DNA of 52,096 nucleotides from Calothrix rhizosoleniae SC01 (GTDB lineage Bacteria; Cyanobacteriota; Cyanobacteriia; Cyanobacteriales; Nostocaceae): NCBI RefSeq assembly GCF_900185595.1, contig NZ_FYBH01000138.1, positions 1 to 52,096 of the forward strand, read 5' to 3'. Shown piece by piece: positions 8,403 to 16,606 of this stretch (position 1 is its first letter; each line of letters starts with the position of its first letter). The notes under the pieces were generated by a model. It saw only the letters and a program-made list of their open reading frames with translations, ran no database searches and was not told where the DNA came from. The position numbers and the translations under genes were made by a program.

Positions 8403-9140
8403 GTGAAAGCTGTGCGTGATGATTTGCAGGGTTTAGAGATTACTCCACAAGAATTGCGATATCTCACCAATTTACCTGTTAAATATGAGCGACCAAATAT
8501 TACAAGGCATTTTCAAAAAAAATGTAGGCTGTGGATTAATAAAATTAAAGGCTCAGAGGGCCCCACAGCTTTATTTTTGGGATTATCTTTATGTGTAGTA
8601 ATATATTTATTTTTAGGATTAGTTATTAATTTATTGGCTATCTGGTTCCCTTTACCTCCAATGCCATCATGGATATTAATAATATTATCGGGGGGCTTAT
8701 TTTTTTATGTAACTAAACTATTTTTATATTTAGTCTGGAAGCATAACAAAAAAATGGTGAATACTAACATGAACCCATCTTTAGAAGTTCTATTAAAGGA
8801 TGTTGATAGATACAATGCTGTAATTAAAGCAATTGATATTAATGATAGAATCGAAGCAGTAGGTAATACAGAAGTTATTATTCAAGATAGGGAGCGAGTT
8901 ACTGCAGCTTTAGAAATGGCACGGATAGATTTAGTTAAGGCATTAAAAACTGAAAAAATTTTAAGAGAAAATCAAAAATTTATCATTAGCAACCATGATC
9001 TATTTACAGATAATCTGACAAATTTAACAGCAACATATGTAACTGAAAAAGCTGCTGAACATGGGAAATTTCTCAATGAAGCATTACAGATTGCCCTCGA
9101 AGTTCAAGATGAAATGAGAAAATTACAACGTCACCGTTAA
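8403..9140 (+). CDS. Hypothetical membrane protein
   Basis: A 245-residue protein I do not recognise. Seen: a basic N-terminal 45 residues, two strongly hydrophobic segments (about 60-82 and 88-112), then a 130-residue charged, mainly helical C-terminal tail (NTEVIIQDRERVTAALEMARIDLVKALKTEK) likely to form coiled coil in the cytoplasm. The GTG at 8403 has little Shine-Dalgarno signal. The nearby ATG at 8401 is immediately followed by a stop in its own frame. The gene stands alone, with long spacers on both sides. Codon use looks like its neighbours. It is probably a cyanobacteria-specific conserved protein. Confidence 0.65.
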   Translation: MKAVRDDLQGLEITPQELRYLTNLPVKYERPNITRHFQKKCRLWINKIKGSEGPTALFLGLSLCVVIYLFLGLVINLLAIWFPLPPMPSWILIILSGGLFFYVTKLFLYLVWKHNKKMVNTNMNPSLEVLLKDVDRYNAVIKAIDINDRIEAVGNTEVIIQDRERVTAALEMARIDLVKALKTEKILRENQKFIISNHDLFTDNLTNLTATYVTEKAAEHGKFLNEALQIALEVQDEMRKLQRHR

Positions 9141-9531
9141 ATTTGGTATGACTACATAGAAATAAGATGATTTTTGCACCTATGTGACCTATAAGTGAGT
9201 CTTGTTAAATATCTGTAGGAAACGAAGTTTAAATTTTGGTCTAGACAGGAAACAGAAAATAAGGAAAAATTATATAAAACTGAATATTAAATGAATATAT
9301 CAAAATTTACATATGGGGAGGCAGCAACTCAGTTTTTTGTCGATTTCTATGGTTACAACCAATAATTTTTTCTCAAAACCAGGTTATTTGGGATTCTATA
9401 TTTAAATTATTTTGCTTTTCTAACTGACCTCATACCGATTTTTAATGGATAGATCCAACTTCAGATTAGAATTGAAGATAAAAAATATATGTCAAACTCT
9501 AGGAAAAGCTGATATAAAGGAAACTAGTAGA
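9141..9531. other. Spacer with no recognisable feature
   Basis: A run of AT-rich sequence between the membrane protein and the DUF1350 gene. An in-frame ATG at 9445 could extend the DUF1350 product by 29 residues, but that extension does not look like family sequence. No repeats or hairpins of note were seen. Confidence 0.4.
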
Positions 9532-10305
9532 ATGAATTGGCAAGAGATATCTGGTAACTGGGTGATTTTACCCCACAATCCCATTGGTATTATCCATTTC
9601 TTAGGTGGTGCATTTGTGGGTTCCGCTCCTCATGTCACCTATCGCTTGTTATTAGAATACCTCGCGGCGAAGGGGTTTATTGTCATTGCGACTTCATTTG
9701 TAAACACTCTGGATCATATTACGATTGCGAAGCAAGTTCTGCTGAACTTTGAAAGGGCTTTGGTACGCTTGGAGGATAGATCCATCATTGGTAAAGGCTA
9801 TCTTCCTATTTACGGTGTGGGACACAGTATGGGTTGTAAACTGCACTTACTTATTGGTAGCCTTTTCTCTGTGAATAGGGCTGGTAATATCCTGATATCA
9901 TTCAATAACTATGCAGCTAGTGATGCTATTCCCCTGGTAGAACAATTAAACTCTACACTGGAGATTGAATTTATCCCTACTCCCCAGGAAACAAACAAAC
10001 TTGTGCAAGAAAATTACAATGTCCGTCGCAACCTATTAGTAAAATTTAGTAACGACACCATAGATCAGTCAACGACTTTAAGGGAAATACTAGATAAACG
10101 GTTTCCAGGTATGGTAACAGCGCAAACTTTACAAGGGAGCCATCTGACACCTATAGGTCAAGATGTAAGTTGGAAACCAGGTAGGGAATTTAATCCTTTA
10201 GATGCTATAGGACAATGGTTTAAGCAAGAAGTATATCGCGATTTAAATAAGTTAAAATCTACTATGATTTTGTGGCTCAATCCAATTTCAGAGCTAGAAA
10301 TGTAG
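9532..10305 (+). CDS. DUF1350 family protein (alpha/beta-hydrolase-like)
   Basis: A 257-residue protein beginning MNWQEISGNWVILP, the usual N terminus of cyanobacterial and plastid DUF1350 proteins. The core resembles an alpha/beta hydrolase: IIHFLGGAFVGSAPHVTYR near the oxyanion strand, and a nucleophile-elbow-like YGVGHSMGCKLH around residues 100-112 (Ser within GHSMG). Its substrate is unknown. ATG at 9532 is chosen over 9445 because AAAGGA at 9516-9521 is well spaced and the family starts here. The downstream regulator at 10416 is on the same strand after 110 bp. Confidence 0.85.
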   Translation: MNWQEISGNWVILPHNPIGIIHFLGGAFVGSAPHVTYRLLLEYLAAKGFIVIATSFVNTLDHITIAKQVLLNFERALVRLEDRSIIGKGYLPIYGVGHSMGCKLHLLIGSLFSVNRAGNILISFNNYAASDAIPLVEQLNSTLEIEFIPTPQETNKLVQENYNVRRNLLVKFSNDTIDQSTTLREILDKRFPGMVTAQTLQGSHLTPIGQDVSWKPGREFNPLDAIGQWFKQEVYRDLNKLKSTMILWLNPISELEM

Positions 10306-10415
10306 GATAGATAAAATATAGAAAAAATATTATTGGACATCAGAACACAAATGAAAAATAACCCATCATAATCCCTTTCCCATTATCTTTATTAATACCG
10401 ATTTACCTAATTTAT

Positions 10416-11549
10416 ATGTTTAAAATTCTCGTTATTGATGATGATATGGCAGTCCAAATACTGCTCAAAAGAATGCTGGAAAAGGAGGGGTATGAAGTCA
10501 TTGCTGTTAGTAATGGTAAAGATGGCATAGAAGCCGCAATTGCTTCTCCACCAGCAATGATTATTTGTGATTGGATGATGCCAGGGTTAACTGGAATTGA
10601 CGTATGTCGTTATATCAAGAATGTCCCTTATTTATCTACTACCTTTTTTATTCTGTTAACATCCTTAGATTCCATTGCTGATCGTGTTAAAGGATTGGAT
10701 GCTGGTGCTGATGATTTTATCACTAAACCAATAGAAAAAAATGAGTTACGAGCTAGAGTTAGAGCTGGATTACGTTTGCATCAATTAAGCCAGGATCTGC
10801 AAAACCAAAAGAAACTTTTAGAAACAGAATTGACGGAAGCAGCAGATTACGTCATGTCTCTGTTACCACCGCCAATGAAATCTCCATTAAAGATTGATTT
10901 TCGGTTTATTCCTTCTCGACAGTTGGGTGGTGATTGTTTTGATTATTACTGGTTGGATTCAGAATATTTAGCCATTTATCTTCTCGATACTGCTGGACAT
11001 GGATTGAGAGCCACTCTTTTAGCTATTTCTGTTTTTAATTTATTGCGATCGCGGGCATTAAAAGGGTTAAATTATTATCAACCAAGTGAGGTATTAACAG
11101 CTCTCAATGAAACTTTCCCGATGAATTATCAGAATGATAAATATTTCACTATCTGGTATGGTGTTTATCACTTATCTCAACAAAAATTAGTTTATGCTAG
11201 TGCAGGTCATCCACCAGCGATATTATTTTCTGATACTGATAATTTTCCTTTGGTACATCGATTAAGAACTCCTGGTATGCCTATTGGAATGTTCTCCGGT
11301 GCACAATATACTGATGCTACTTGTAAAATAGAAAAAGACAGTAGTCTGTATATTTTTAGTGACGGTGCTTATGAAATTACCAAATCAGATGGAAATATTT
11401 GGGGTTTAGATGCTTTTATTCAGACCCTGATAGACCTATCGAAAAATTCTAATTGTCAACTAGAACAAGTTATTAGATTCTTAATTCATTCTAATTTAAA
11501 ACCATCTTTTGAAGATGATTTATCTATACTAAAAATGCAGTTTAATTAA
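10416..11549 (+). CDS. Response regulator with PP2C (SpoIIE/RsbU-type) phosphatase output
   Basis: A 377-residue protein. Residues 1-120 form a receiver domain (LVIDDDMAVQ, CDWMMPGLTG with the acceptor Asp near 51, KPI with the conserved Lys near 105). A short coiled linker (about 125-150) leads to a PP2C-type serine phosphatase domain of the SpoIIE/RsbU class (GGDCFDYYWL, DTAGHGLRATL, SAGHPPAIL, FSDGAYE, EDDLSILKM). Such proteins dephosphorylate STAS-domain anti-anti-sigma factors in partner-switching cascades. The convergent STAS gene overlapping its last 4 bp is the obvious candidate substrate; this is an inference. No kinase or sigma factor lies nearby. Confidence 0.92.
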   Translation: MFKILVIDDDMAVQILLKRMLEKEGYEVIAVSNGKDGIEAAIASPPAMIICDWMMPGLTGIDVCRYIKNVPYLSTTFFILLTSLDSIADRVKGLDAGADDFITKPIEKNELRARVRAGLRLHQLSQDLQNQKKLLETELTEAADYVMSLLPPPMKSPLKIDFRFIPSRQLGGDCFDYYWLDSEYLAIYLLDTAGHGLRATLLAISVFNLLRSRALKGLNYYQPSEVLTALNETFPMNYQNDKYFTIWYGVYHLSQQKLVYASAGHPPAILFSDTDNFPLVHRLRTPGMPIGMFSGAQYTDATCKIEKDSSLYIFSDGAYEITKSDGNIWGLDAFIQTLIDLSKNSNCQLEQVIRFLIHSNLKPSFEDDLSILKMQFN

Positions 11550-11875
11550 CTGCGAGAAAGTACTGATTGATAAAATTGATCTTGATTGGCAAATATTGTA
11601 AATACCTTATCCATACCAGTAAGTTCAAACAATATTTTAATTTGTTCATTCACAGAGCAAATAAATAGTTGGTTCTCGGCTGCTCGCAATCCTTTAAATG
11701 CTAACACTAAAGCCCCCAATCCAGAGCTATCCATAAAAGTCACATCTGCAAAATCTACCAAGATTATTTTGATTCCATTGTCAACACATTCGGTAATTTG
11801 CGATCGCAACTCTTGTGATGTAGTTGCATCTAAAATCCCACTTGGTTTAATAACTTGAGTTTTATCTTGATCCAT
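11546..11875 (-). CDS. STAS domain protein (anti-sigma factor antagonist)
   Basis: A 109-residue single STAS domain. The motif IILVDFADVTFMDSSGLGALVLAFKGL carries the conserved DSSGLG loop (about 50-55), whose Ser is phosphorylated in SpoIIAA/RsbV-type proteins. The protein therefore probably binds an anti-sigma kinase when dephosphorylated. The gene is convergent with the receiver-PP2C phosphatase and their 3' ends overlap by 4 bp, so opposing transcription could matter. The partner kinase is not in the window. Confidence 0.92.
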   Translation of the reverse strand: MDQDKTQVIKPSGILDATTSQELRSQITECVDNGIKIILVDFADVTFMDSSGLGALVLAFKGLRAAENQLFICSVNEQIKILFELTGMDKVFTIFANQDQFYQSVLSRS

Positions 11876-11974
11876 AAATAATATTCATAATTTTCAGTTT
11901 GGCTTTTCCCAAAGACAATCATTATACAATCTTAATGATTATGATCTACAACTCTGAACACAAGTCAGCCCCAA

Positions 11975-12165
11975 CTCTTATTCAGTGACACTCCTACACT
12001 TCTGTTCGAGTCAGTGTAGGCTTCTGGCGGATTACTCCTTCCAAAAATTCGTTCGTGGTACTCCAATTGTTTCCCACTACCGCAGTTTTAAGTCAGGCGC
12101 GTGTCCCTCCCGACTTGGATAGGTAAAATCAGGCACCGATACGGGTGAAGTTAACCAAACTTATT
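11975..12165 (-). mobile_element. Candidate IS200/IS605 (TnpB) right-end remnant
   Basis: On the minus strand the sequence runs through gaaggagtaatccgccagaagcc into a hairpin (CCTACACT at 11993-12000, AGTGTAGG at 12013-12020) and then gagtgtcac. This order (open frame tail, PEA-type ending, stem-loop, GTGTCA) recalls the 3' ends of cyanobacterial tnpB genes, where the omega RNA scaffold lies. No intact tnpB frame remains. The call is by recollection of the pattern, and a sequence search is needed. Confidence 0.4.
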
Positions 12166-12226
12166 GTATCAAACTCATGCAATATTTTGCTTGTTTCCTC
12201 CATGTCTTCCTTCCTCGCCTACGGCA

Positions 12227-12880
12227 TTAGACAGGACTTACCTTGGCTCGATAGAGTAATTTATTACCTTTTCTGTAGCCAGTGTAACGTACCTTAACTA
12301 TCTCTCCCGGTGCTAAAGTGCCATCCATTAATTGATGCTTTTGGGGATTATATGGTACTTCTGCTCCCACAACAGCAATCGCTTCCATTCCCCAGGCTTG
12401 TAATAGCTGATCTAAGGGTTTTTGCACCAAAGGTATAATTTTAACTGCTGGTAGTTGGGGATTCTCCTGAGCCTTATATGCGGCTGTAGGGAACTGTAAA
12501 AATAAAGACTCCAGTATTTGCAATATGGATTGCTGGAATTCTTGTTGTAATAATTCTTGCTGTTGGGCTAATTGCTGTTGCGATCGCTGGTACTCGGTTT
12601 GTAAATCTGCTATCTGTTGTAATAATTCTGGATTTGCTGATTTTGTACCATTCTCCAATTTGACCCCAGAAAAATTATCCACTAATTCACTCAATGATAT
12701 ATTCAATACTGAAGATAGCTGCAATAAGGGATCTAAGCGCATTTTCTCTATCTTTCCCCGTCGCAGCTGTAATATTTGACGTTCAGAAATGCCAGATTTA
12801 CGACTCAGTTCTCTGAAACTCGCAACACCCACTTGTTGCATTAACTCCCGTAACCTTTGAGTAAAATCAGTGTTGGACAT
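12227..12880 (-). CDS. Helix-turn-helix protein with GrpE-like C-terminal domain
   Basis: A 217-residue protein. Residues 1-60 are an XRE-type helix-turn-helix (FRELSRKSGISERQILQLRRGKIEKMRLDPLLQLSSVL). Residues 75-115 are a Gln-rich coiled coil. The C terminus (about 150-217) has the register of the GrpE beta domain (GMEAIAVVGAEVPYNPQKHQ, then VRYTGYRKGNKLLYRAKV). GrpE is the nucleotide exchange factor of DnaK, and the coiled coil plus beta domain fits that fold. I infer a DNA-binding protein that may report to, or be regulated by, Hsp70. A start at 12940 would add 20 residues unlike the family, so ATG at 12880 is chosen. It is upstream of a TnpB-like remnant. Confidence 0.75.
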   Translation of the reverse strand: MSNTDFTQRLRELMQQVGVASFRELSRKSGISERQILQLRRGKIEKMRLDPLLQLSSVLNISLSELVDNFSGVKLENGTKSANPELLQQIADLQTEYQRSQQQLAQQQELLQQEFQQSILQILESLFLQFPTAAYKAQENPQLPAVKIIPLVQKPLDQLLQAWGMEAIAVVGAEVPYNPQKHQLMDGTLAPGEIVKVRYTGYRKGNKLLYRAKVSPV

Positions 12881-12989
12881 TTTGCAAATTGAAGATTTAC
12901 CAACCAGGGAAGCAAGGGAATGAAGAGAAACAAATCTCACACAATCTATTCCTGATCCAATTTTTACTTCATCCCCTCTCCCCTCATCT

Positions 12990-13484
12990 TTATTCTTCCA
13001 GTAAACTCCTCAACATCCAAGCAGTTTTTTCATGTACTTGCATTCGTTGAGTCAATAAATCTGCTGTGGGTTCATCGTTAGCTCTTTCTACTGCGGGAAA
13101 GATAGAACGGGCTGTTCGGACTACGGCTTCTTGTCCTTCCACCAATAAACGGATCATTTCTTTGGCTTTGGGAACCCCTGGAGTTTCCGGAATGGAGGTT
13201 AGCTGGGCATATTCGCCATAGGTTCCCGGTGCGGGATAGCCTAGTGAGCGAATTCTTTCAGCCACTAAATCTACAGCTAAAGCTAACTCTGTATACTGGG
13301 TTTCAAACATTAAGTGCAATGTCTGAAACATTGGTCCTGTTACGTTCCAATGAAAATTGTGAGTTTTTAGATACAAAGAATAGGTGTCTGCTAACAAACG
13401 AGATAGTCCTTCGGCTATTTCCCTACGCTCCCGTTCTTCAATGCCGATGTTGACGGGTAGAGATGCTCCTGTCTGACTTGCCAT
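12990..13484 (-). CDS. dps: Dps family ferritin-like protein
   Basis: A 164-residue Dps-type four-helix protein. Seen: [46 protein letters not shown] (about 37-82) with the His and Asp/Glu residues of the inter-subunit ferroxidase centre. Dps dodecamers oxidise and store iron and protect DNA from peroxide. The N-terminal tail is short and not strongly basic, so DNA binding is uncertain. It lies between the HTH-GrpE-like gene and a sulfiredoxin gene on the same strand, a grouping consistent with oxidative-stress defence. Nostoc genomes carry several Dps paralogues, and which one this is cannot be told from here. Confidence 0.93.
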   Translation of the reverse strand: MASQTGASLPVNIGIEERERREIAEGLSRLLADTYSLYLKTHNFHWNVTGPMFQTLHLMFETQYTELALAVDLVAERIRSLGYPAPGTYGEYAQLTSIPETPGVPKAKEMIRLLVEGQEAVVRTARSIFPAVERANDEPTADLLTQRMQVHEKTAWMLRSLLEE

Positions 13485-13540
13485 AATCTACTCCTAATTG
13501 GTGCTTAAATTTAAAAGAAATTAATTACATTAAATAACTA

Positions 13541-13804
13541 CTATGCTAAGTGCATTCTCAATACACTTTTGGGTGCTTTCCTAATTCTGGCGAGGATAGT
13601 TTCTTTACCTAAACGCTGACAAGCTTCATAGCGATGACATCCTGAAAATCCGTAGTATTGCCCATCTACTTCTAAAACATCAATGGGTTCTTGTTGTCCA
13701 ATTTCCCTAATGGATTCCATTAAGGCTTCCACCTTGTGCGGATCGTTTTGCCTTGGTAAGGGTCGCCGAATTTGGTGTAATGGAATTTGTTCTACCCTGA
13801 CCAT
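13541..13804 (-). CDS. srx: Sulfiredoxin
   Basis: An 87-residue ParB-like fold with the sulfiredoxin signature FSGCHR (catalytic Cys56) and the N-terminal VEQIPLHQIRRPLPRQ. Sulfiredoxin uses ATP to reduce the sulfinic-acid form of 2-Cys peroxiredoxins. GTG at 13807 would add one Met, but ATG at 13804 has the better spacing behind AAGGAGGA (about 13812-13819 on the complement). It is followed by dps on the same strand after 56 bp. Both products counter peroxide, so common control is plausible though no operator was identified. Confidence 0.88.
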   Translation of the reverse strand: MVRVEQIPLHQIRRPLPRQNDPHKVEALMESIREIGQQEPIDVLEVDGQYYGFSGCHRYEACQRLGKETILARIRKAPKSVLRMHLA

Positions 13805-13961
13805 CACAGCTCCTCCTTAAACTGTAGTATTTTATCCTTAAATAAATCATACTCATTATGAGTTTATTTAGCAACTAAATCCAAAAACACAGTGCTATTA
13901 TGGGGAAAACGCCACACTTAAGCTACATCAATATTTAGCACTGTTAGTAGAATATATTTTC

Positions 13962-15551
13962 ATGAATATCCCGTTCAGGTCTTTTTCTGGCACTGCGATC
14001 GCAATTTTCTGTTGGTTTGGGTTGGTGGGGGCACCAAGTCTAGGGGCAAAACAATCAGATGTGGAGCTGAAGATCGGTATAGTGCAGCGATTTGGCAGTC
14101 AAGTCAAGGACAAATTACAATTACTACCGGCTAAAGGCGATCGCTTGCAATTGGAATTTAAACAAGGTAATGGACGAAAAAGGTTAGTTACGGCTAATCC
14201 GGTGCAGTTAGAAATTGGTAAACAAACTTTATCTAAACCAGTATTAGACGAAAGGGTCGTTCTAGGAACTTTCCGTACCTTTGAAACTGCTGAAGATAAT
14301 GCGAAAAAATGGCGTGAACAAGGGATTGAGGTAGAAATAGCCCAACCGGAACGCTGGCAAGTATGGGCAAAAAGGGATGTTTACAATAGTCCTTTACTCA
14401 GACGGTTTTTACTGGAAAGTGTGCAAGCTGCTGGTCAAAAAACATCATATATAGATAGTAAAATTTTAAAACAAGTACCCTTAGTCAGTTGGGTAGTCAA
14501 TGGTTATCGCTACAACCGCGATCGCTTAAAAATTAGTAGTGGTAAAAATTTAATTTTTGTTAGACAAGGGAAGAAGGTAAAAAACCCTCGTCTTTATGGT
14601 GGTAAATTGGCAATTCAACCAAACGCTTATGGTAATTACACCCTAGTCAACCATGTACCCTTAGAAACATATTTGCGGGGGGTTGTACCCTATGAGATCG
14701 GTACCAATGCCCCCATGGCATCCCTAGAAGCACAGACCATCATTGCCCGGACTTATGCTCTGAGGAATTTACGTAGGTTTGAAGTTGATGGGTATGAATT
14801 ATGCGCGGATACTCACTGTCAGGTTTACTATGGACTATATGGAACTTCCAGTAGTACGGATCAAGCGATCGCTACTACTAAAGGTATGGTATTAACCTAT
14901 GAGAATCAATTAGTAGATGCCTTATACGCTTCCACTACTGGGGGAGTAACAGCTGCTTTTAGTAATGTGTGGGAAGGGGAAGACCGACCTTATTTAAAAC
15001 CAGTTGTGGATGCTCCTAGTAATATTTGGGACTTATCTACCAATAGTTTGTCTTCAGAAAAGAACTTCCGACGATTTATCAGTATAAAAAAAGGATTCAA
15101 TGAAAGCGAGTGGAGTATGTTCCGTTGGCGTAGGGAAAGCAAGATCGAAAATATTACCAAAGGCTTGCAAAAGTTTATGAAGGTTAAAAATAGTCCCTAT
15201 GCCAAATTTAAAAAACTGCGAGGAATGCAGGTAGTGGAGCGCAGTCAAGGAGGACGCATTCTCAAACTAGCAGTCAAAACTGACATTGGCACTTTTCATT
15301 TACACAAAGATGAAGTTCGCAGTGCCTTCTTTGCCCCTAAAAGTACTTTATTTTATCTACAACCCCTAAACAAAGGTAAACCTGGATTATGGGGATATGC
15401 TTTTATTGGTGGAGGATTAGGACATGGAGTTGGTTTAAGCCAAACTGGAGCCCAAAACTTAGCTAAACTAGGTTGGTCAAGCCAGGAAATTCTCCAGTTT
15501 TATTATCCGGGTACTCAAATTAACCCACTGAGTGAAATCCAGAAACAGTGA
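13962..15551 (+). CDS. SpoIID/LytB domain-containing protein
   Basis: A 529-residue exported protein with a signal peptide (residues 5-28, hydrophobic FSGTAIAIFCWFGLVG). The SpoIID domain begins near residue 225 (NHVPLETYLRGVVPYEIG). It is followed by MASLEAQTIIARTYAL, DTHCQVYYG, and the C-terminal GGGLGHGVGLSQTGAQNLA. SpoIID of Bacillus is a lytic transglycosylase acting on denuded glycan. The catalytic Glu near PYEIG is present. In cyanobacteria such proteins probably act in cell-wall remodelling. The gene ends at a strong hairpin terminator and is divergent from srx with about 157 bp between. Confidence 0.93.
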   Translation: MNIPFRSFSGTAIAIFCWFGLVGAPSLGAKQSDVELKIGIVQRFGSQVKDKLQLLPAKGDRLQLEFKQGNGRKRLVTANPVQLEIGKQTLSKPVLDERVVLGTFRTFETAEDNAKKWREQGIEVEIAQPERWQVWAKRDVYNSPLLRRFLLESVQAAGQKTSYIDSKILKQVPLVSWVVNGYRYNRDRLKISSGKNLIFVRQGKKVKNPRLYGGKLAIQPNAYGNYTLVNHVPLETYLRGVVPYEIGTNAPMASLEAQTIIARTYALRNLRRFEVDGYELCADTHCQVYYGLYGTSSSTDQAIATTKGMVLTYENQLVDALYASTTGGVTAAFSNVWEGEDRPYLKPVVDAPSNIWDLSTNSLSSEKNFRRFISIKKGFNESEWSMFRWRRESKIENITKGLQKFMKVKNSPYAKFKKLRGMQVVERSQGGRILKLAVKTDIGTFHLHKDEVRSAFFAPKSTLFYLQPLNKGKPGLWGYAFIGGGLGHGVGLSQTGAQNLAKLGWSSQEILQFYYPGTQINPLSEIQKQ

Positions 15552-15560
15552 ATTTAAGTT

Positions 15561-15593
15561 AAGGCAGGAACATTAATTATTTGTTCCTGCTTT
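15561..15593 (+). terminator. Hairpin terminator after the SpoIID gene
   Basis: GCAGGAACA (15564-15572) pairs exactly with TGTTCCTGC (15582-15590). AAG/TTT extends the stem outward with one G-T pair, around a 9-nt AT loop, followed by TTTAAAC. It lies 13 bp after the stop codon. The tail is not a long T run. Confidence 0.7.
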
Positions 15594-15762
15594 AAACTAA
15601 ATCTAAGTTATATATATTTTTTGCTAAATCATTGTTTTAGCAAACAGAATACACAGAGCAGAAGCTATTTATGTGAATCTGTTTCCTCTACTGTTTCATG
15701 CACCTATTTATTAACTCTTGGTGACTCTGGTAAGAGAAAGTTTTTAGGTGCTGGGAACATTT

Positions 15763-16062
15763 CTAGTAGAGTTCTTCCTCTTGGTGAGTTAAGATGGTGC
15801 AATCAGAGCTTGGATAAGCAACGCAGGTTAATACATATCCTTTTTCGATTTGGTCATCATCTAAGAAAGATTGGTCGGATTGATCAACAGTACCAGCTGT
15901 GACTTTACCAGCACATGTGGAACAAGCACCAGCACGGCAGGAATAAGGCAGATCCAGACCTTCGTCTTCTGCTGCATCTAAAATGTAGGTCTCGCTATCG
16001 ACTTCAATAGTTTTGTTTAAACCTTCATTTTCGTTGATGAGTGTTACTTTGTAAGTTGCCAT
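15763..16062 (-). CDS. petF: Plant-type [2Fe-2S] ferredoxin
   Basis: A 99-residue acidic ferredoxin with cluster ligands Cys42, Cys47, Cys50 and Cys80 ([12 protein letters not shown] and VLTC). This is the photosynthetic type, which takes electrons from photosystem I to ferredoxin-NADP reductase and other acceptors. The C terminus EEELY is typical. An upstream in-frame start at 16119 would add 19 residues unlike ferredoxin, so ATG at 16062 ([11 protein letters not shown]) is chosen; AGAGAGGAAAA precedes it. Several petF paralogues are usual in this group, so the symbol denotes the family. Confidence 0.95.
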   Translation of the reverse strand: MATYKVTLINENEGLNKTIEVDSETYILDAAEDEGLDLPYSCRAGACSTCAGKVTAGTVDQSDQSFLDDDQIEKGYVLTCVAYPSSDCTILTHQEEELY

Positions 16063-16398
16063 TTTATTTTCCTCTCTTTTGCCAGCGGCAGTATGCAGTA
16101 TTAAGCTATCTTCAAGCAATTACCACGGCATATCTGATTGATGAGCCGTTCATTAAAATTTGCTTCAATTCTGATACTACGAGAAAAATAGCCGGATGCA
16201 ACTAGAAAATCGCTCTGATTGACCAAGGATTAGTAATGAAATTTAGTTCCTGAATATAGATAAGTTTTTTTTATTGAAAAAAGGCTGTAAATCCCTACAT
16301 CATCAAAAATAGTTATAGTTATCTTTGGAAAAACCTATTTTACCAATCAATCATCTCGGCTTCTTCGTTGTGATTCTTGAGTGCAAAAATTTTATATT
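16063..16398. other. Promoter-side spacer of ferredoxin gene
   Basis: This is the divergent space between the ferredoxin start and the repeat upstream of bvdR. A ferredoxin promoter is expected here, but no clear -35/-10 pair could be picked by eye. No ORF or RNA gene was seen. Confidence 0.35.
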
Positions 16399-16606
16399 TA
16401 TATAACTACGCAATTAGGGCGCGGACATTGTTGCACTCCCAAACCCATGAGCAGTAAACTTATTACTCCTTCGGAGTTCACCATTTGCTTTATGCCGGGG
16501 AACCCCTATGGGTTGCGCCACTTGCTTTATGCCGGGAAACCCGTCCACCGCAATGGCTTACCGTCCACCGCAATGGTTCACTTATTACTTGCCCATAGGA
16601 CTATAT
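16399..16606 (+). mobile_element. TATAGC-type repeat, copy a (with hairpin cassette)
   Basis: The left end is TATAACTACGCAATTAGG, then GCGGACATTGTTG and CAGTAAACTTATTACT. The right end is CTTATTACTTGCCCATAGG then ACTATAT. Between the two TTATTACT blocks sits a cassette (about 16468-16580) of small hairpins: CTCCTTCGGAG, CCGGGGAACCCC, CGGGAAACCCG and two copies of GTCCACCGCAATGG. The same element with the same cassette is at 33868-34112. Cassette-free copies are at 41919-42014 and 49090-49171. Confidence 0.7.

Noticed and set aside
15621-15902. Plus-strand open frame overlapping the ferredoxin gene
   Set aside because: It runs antisense through a clear ferredoxin coding sequence and shows no protein-like conservation that I can recognise.
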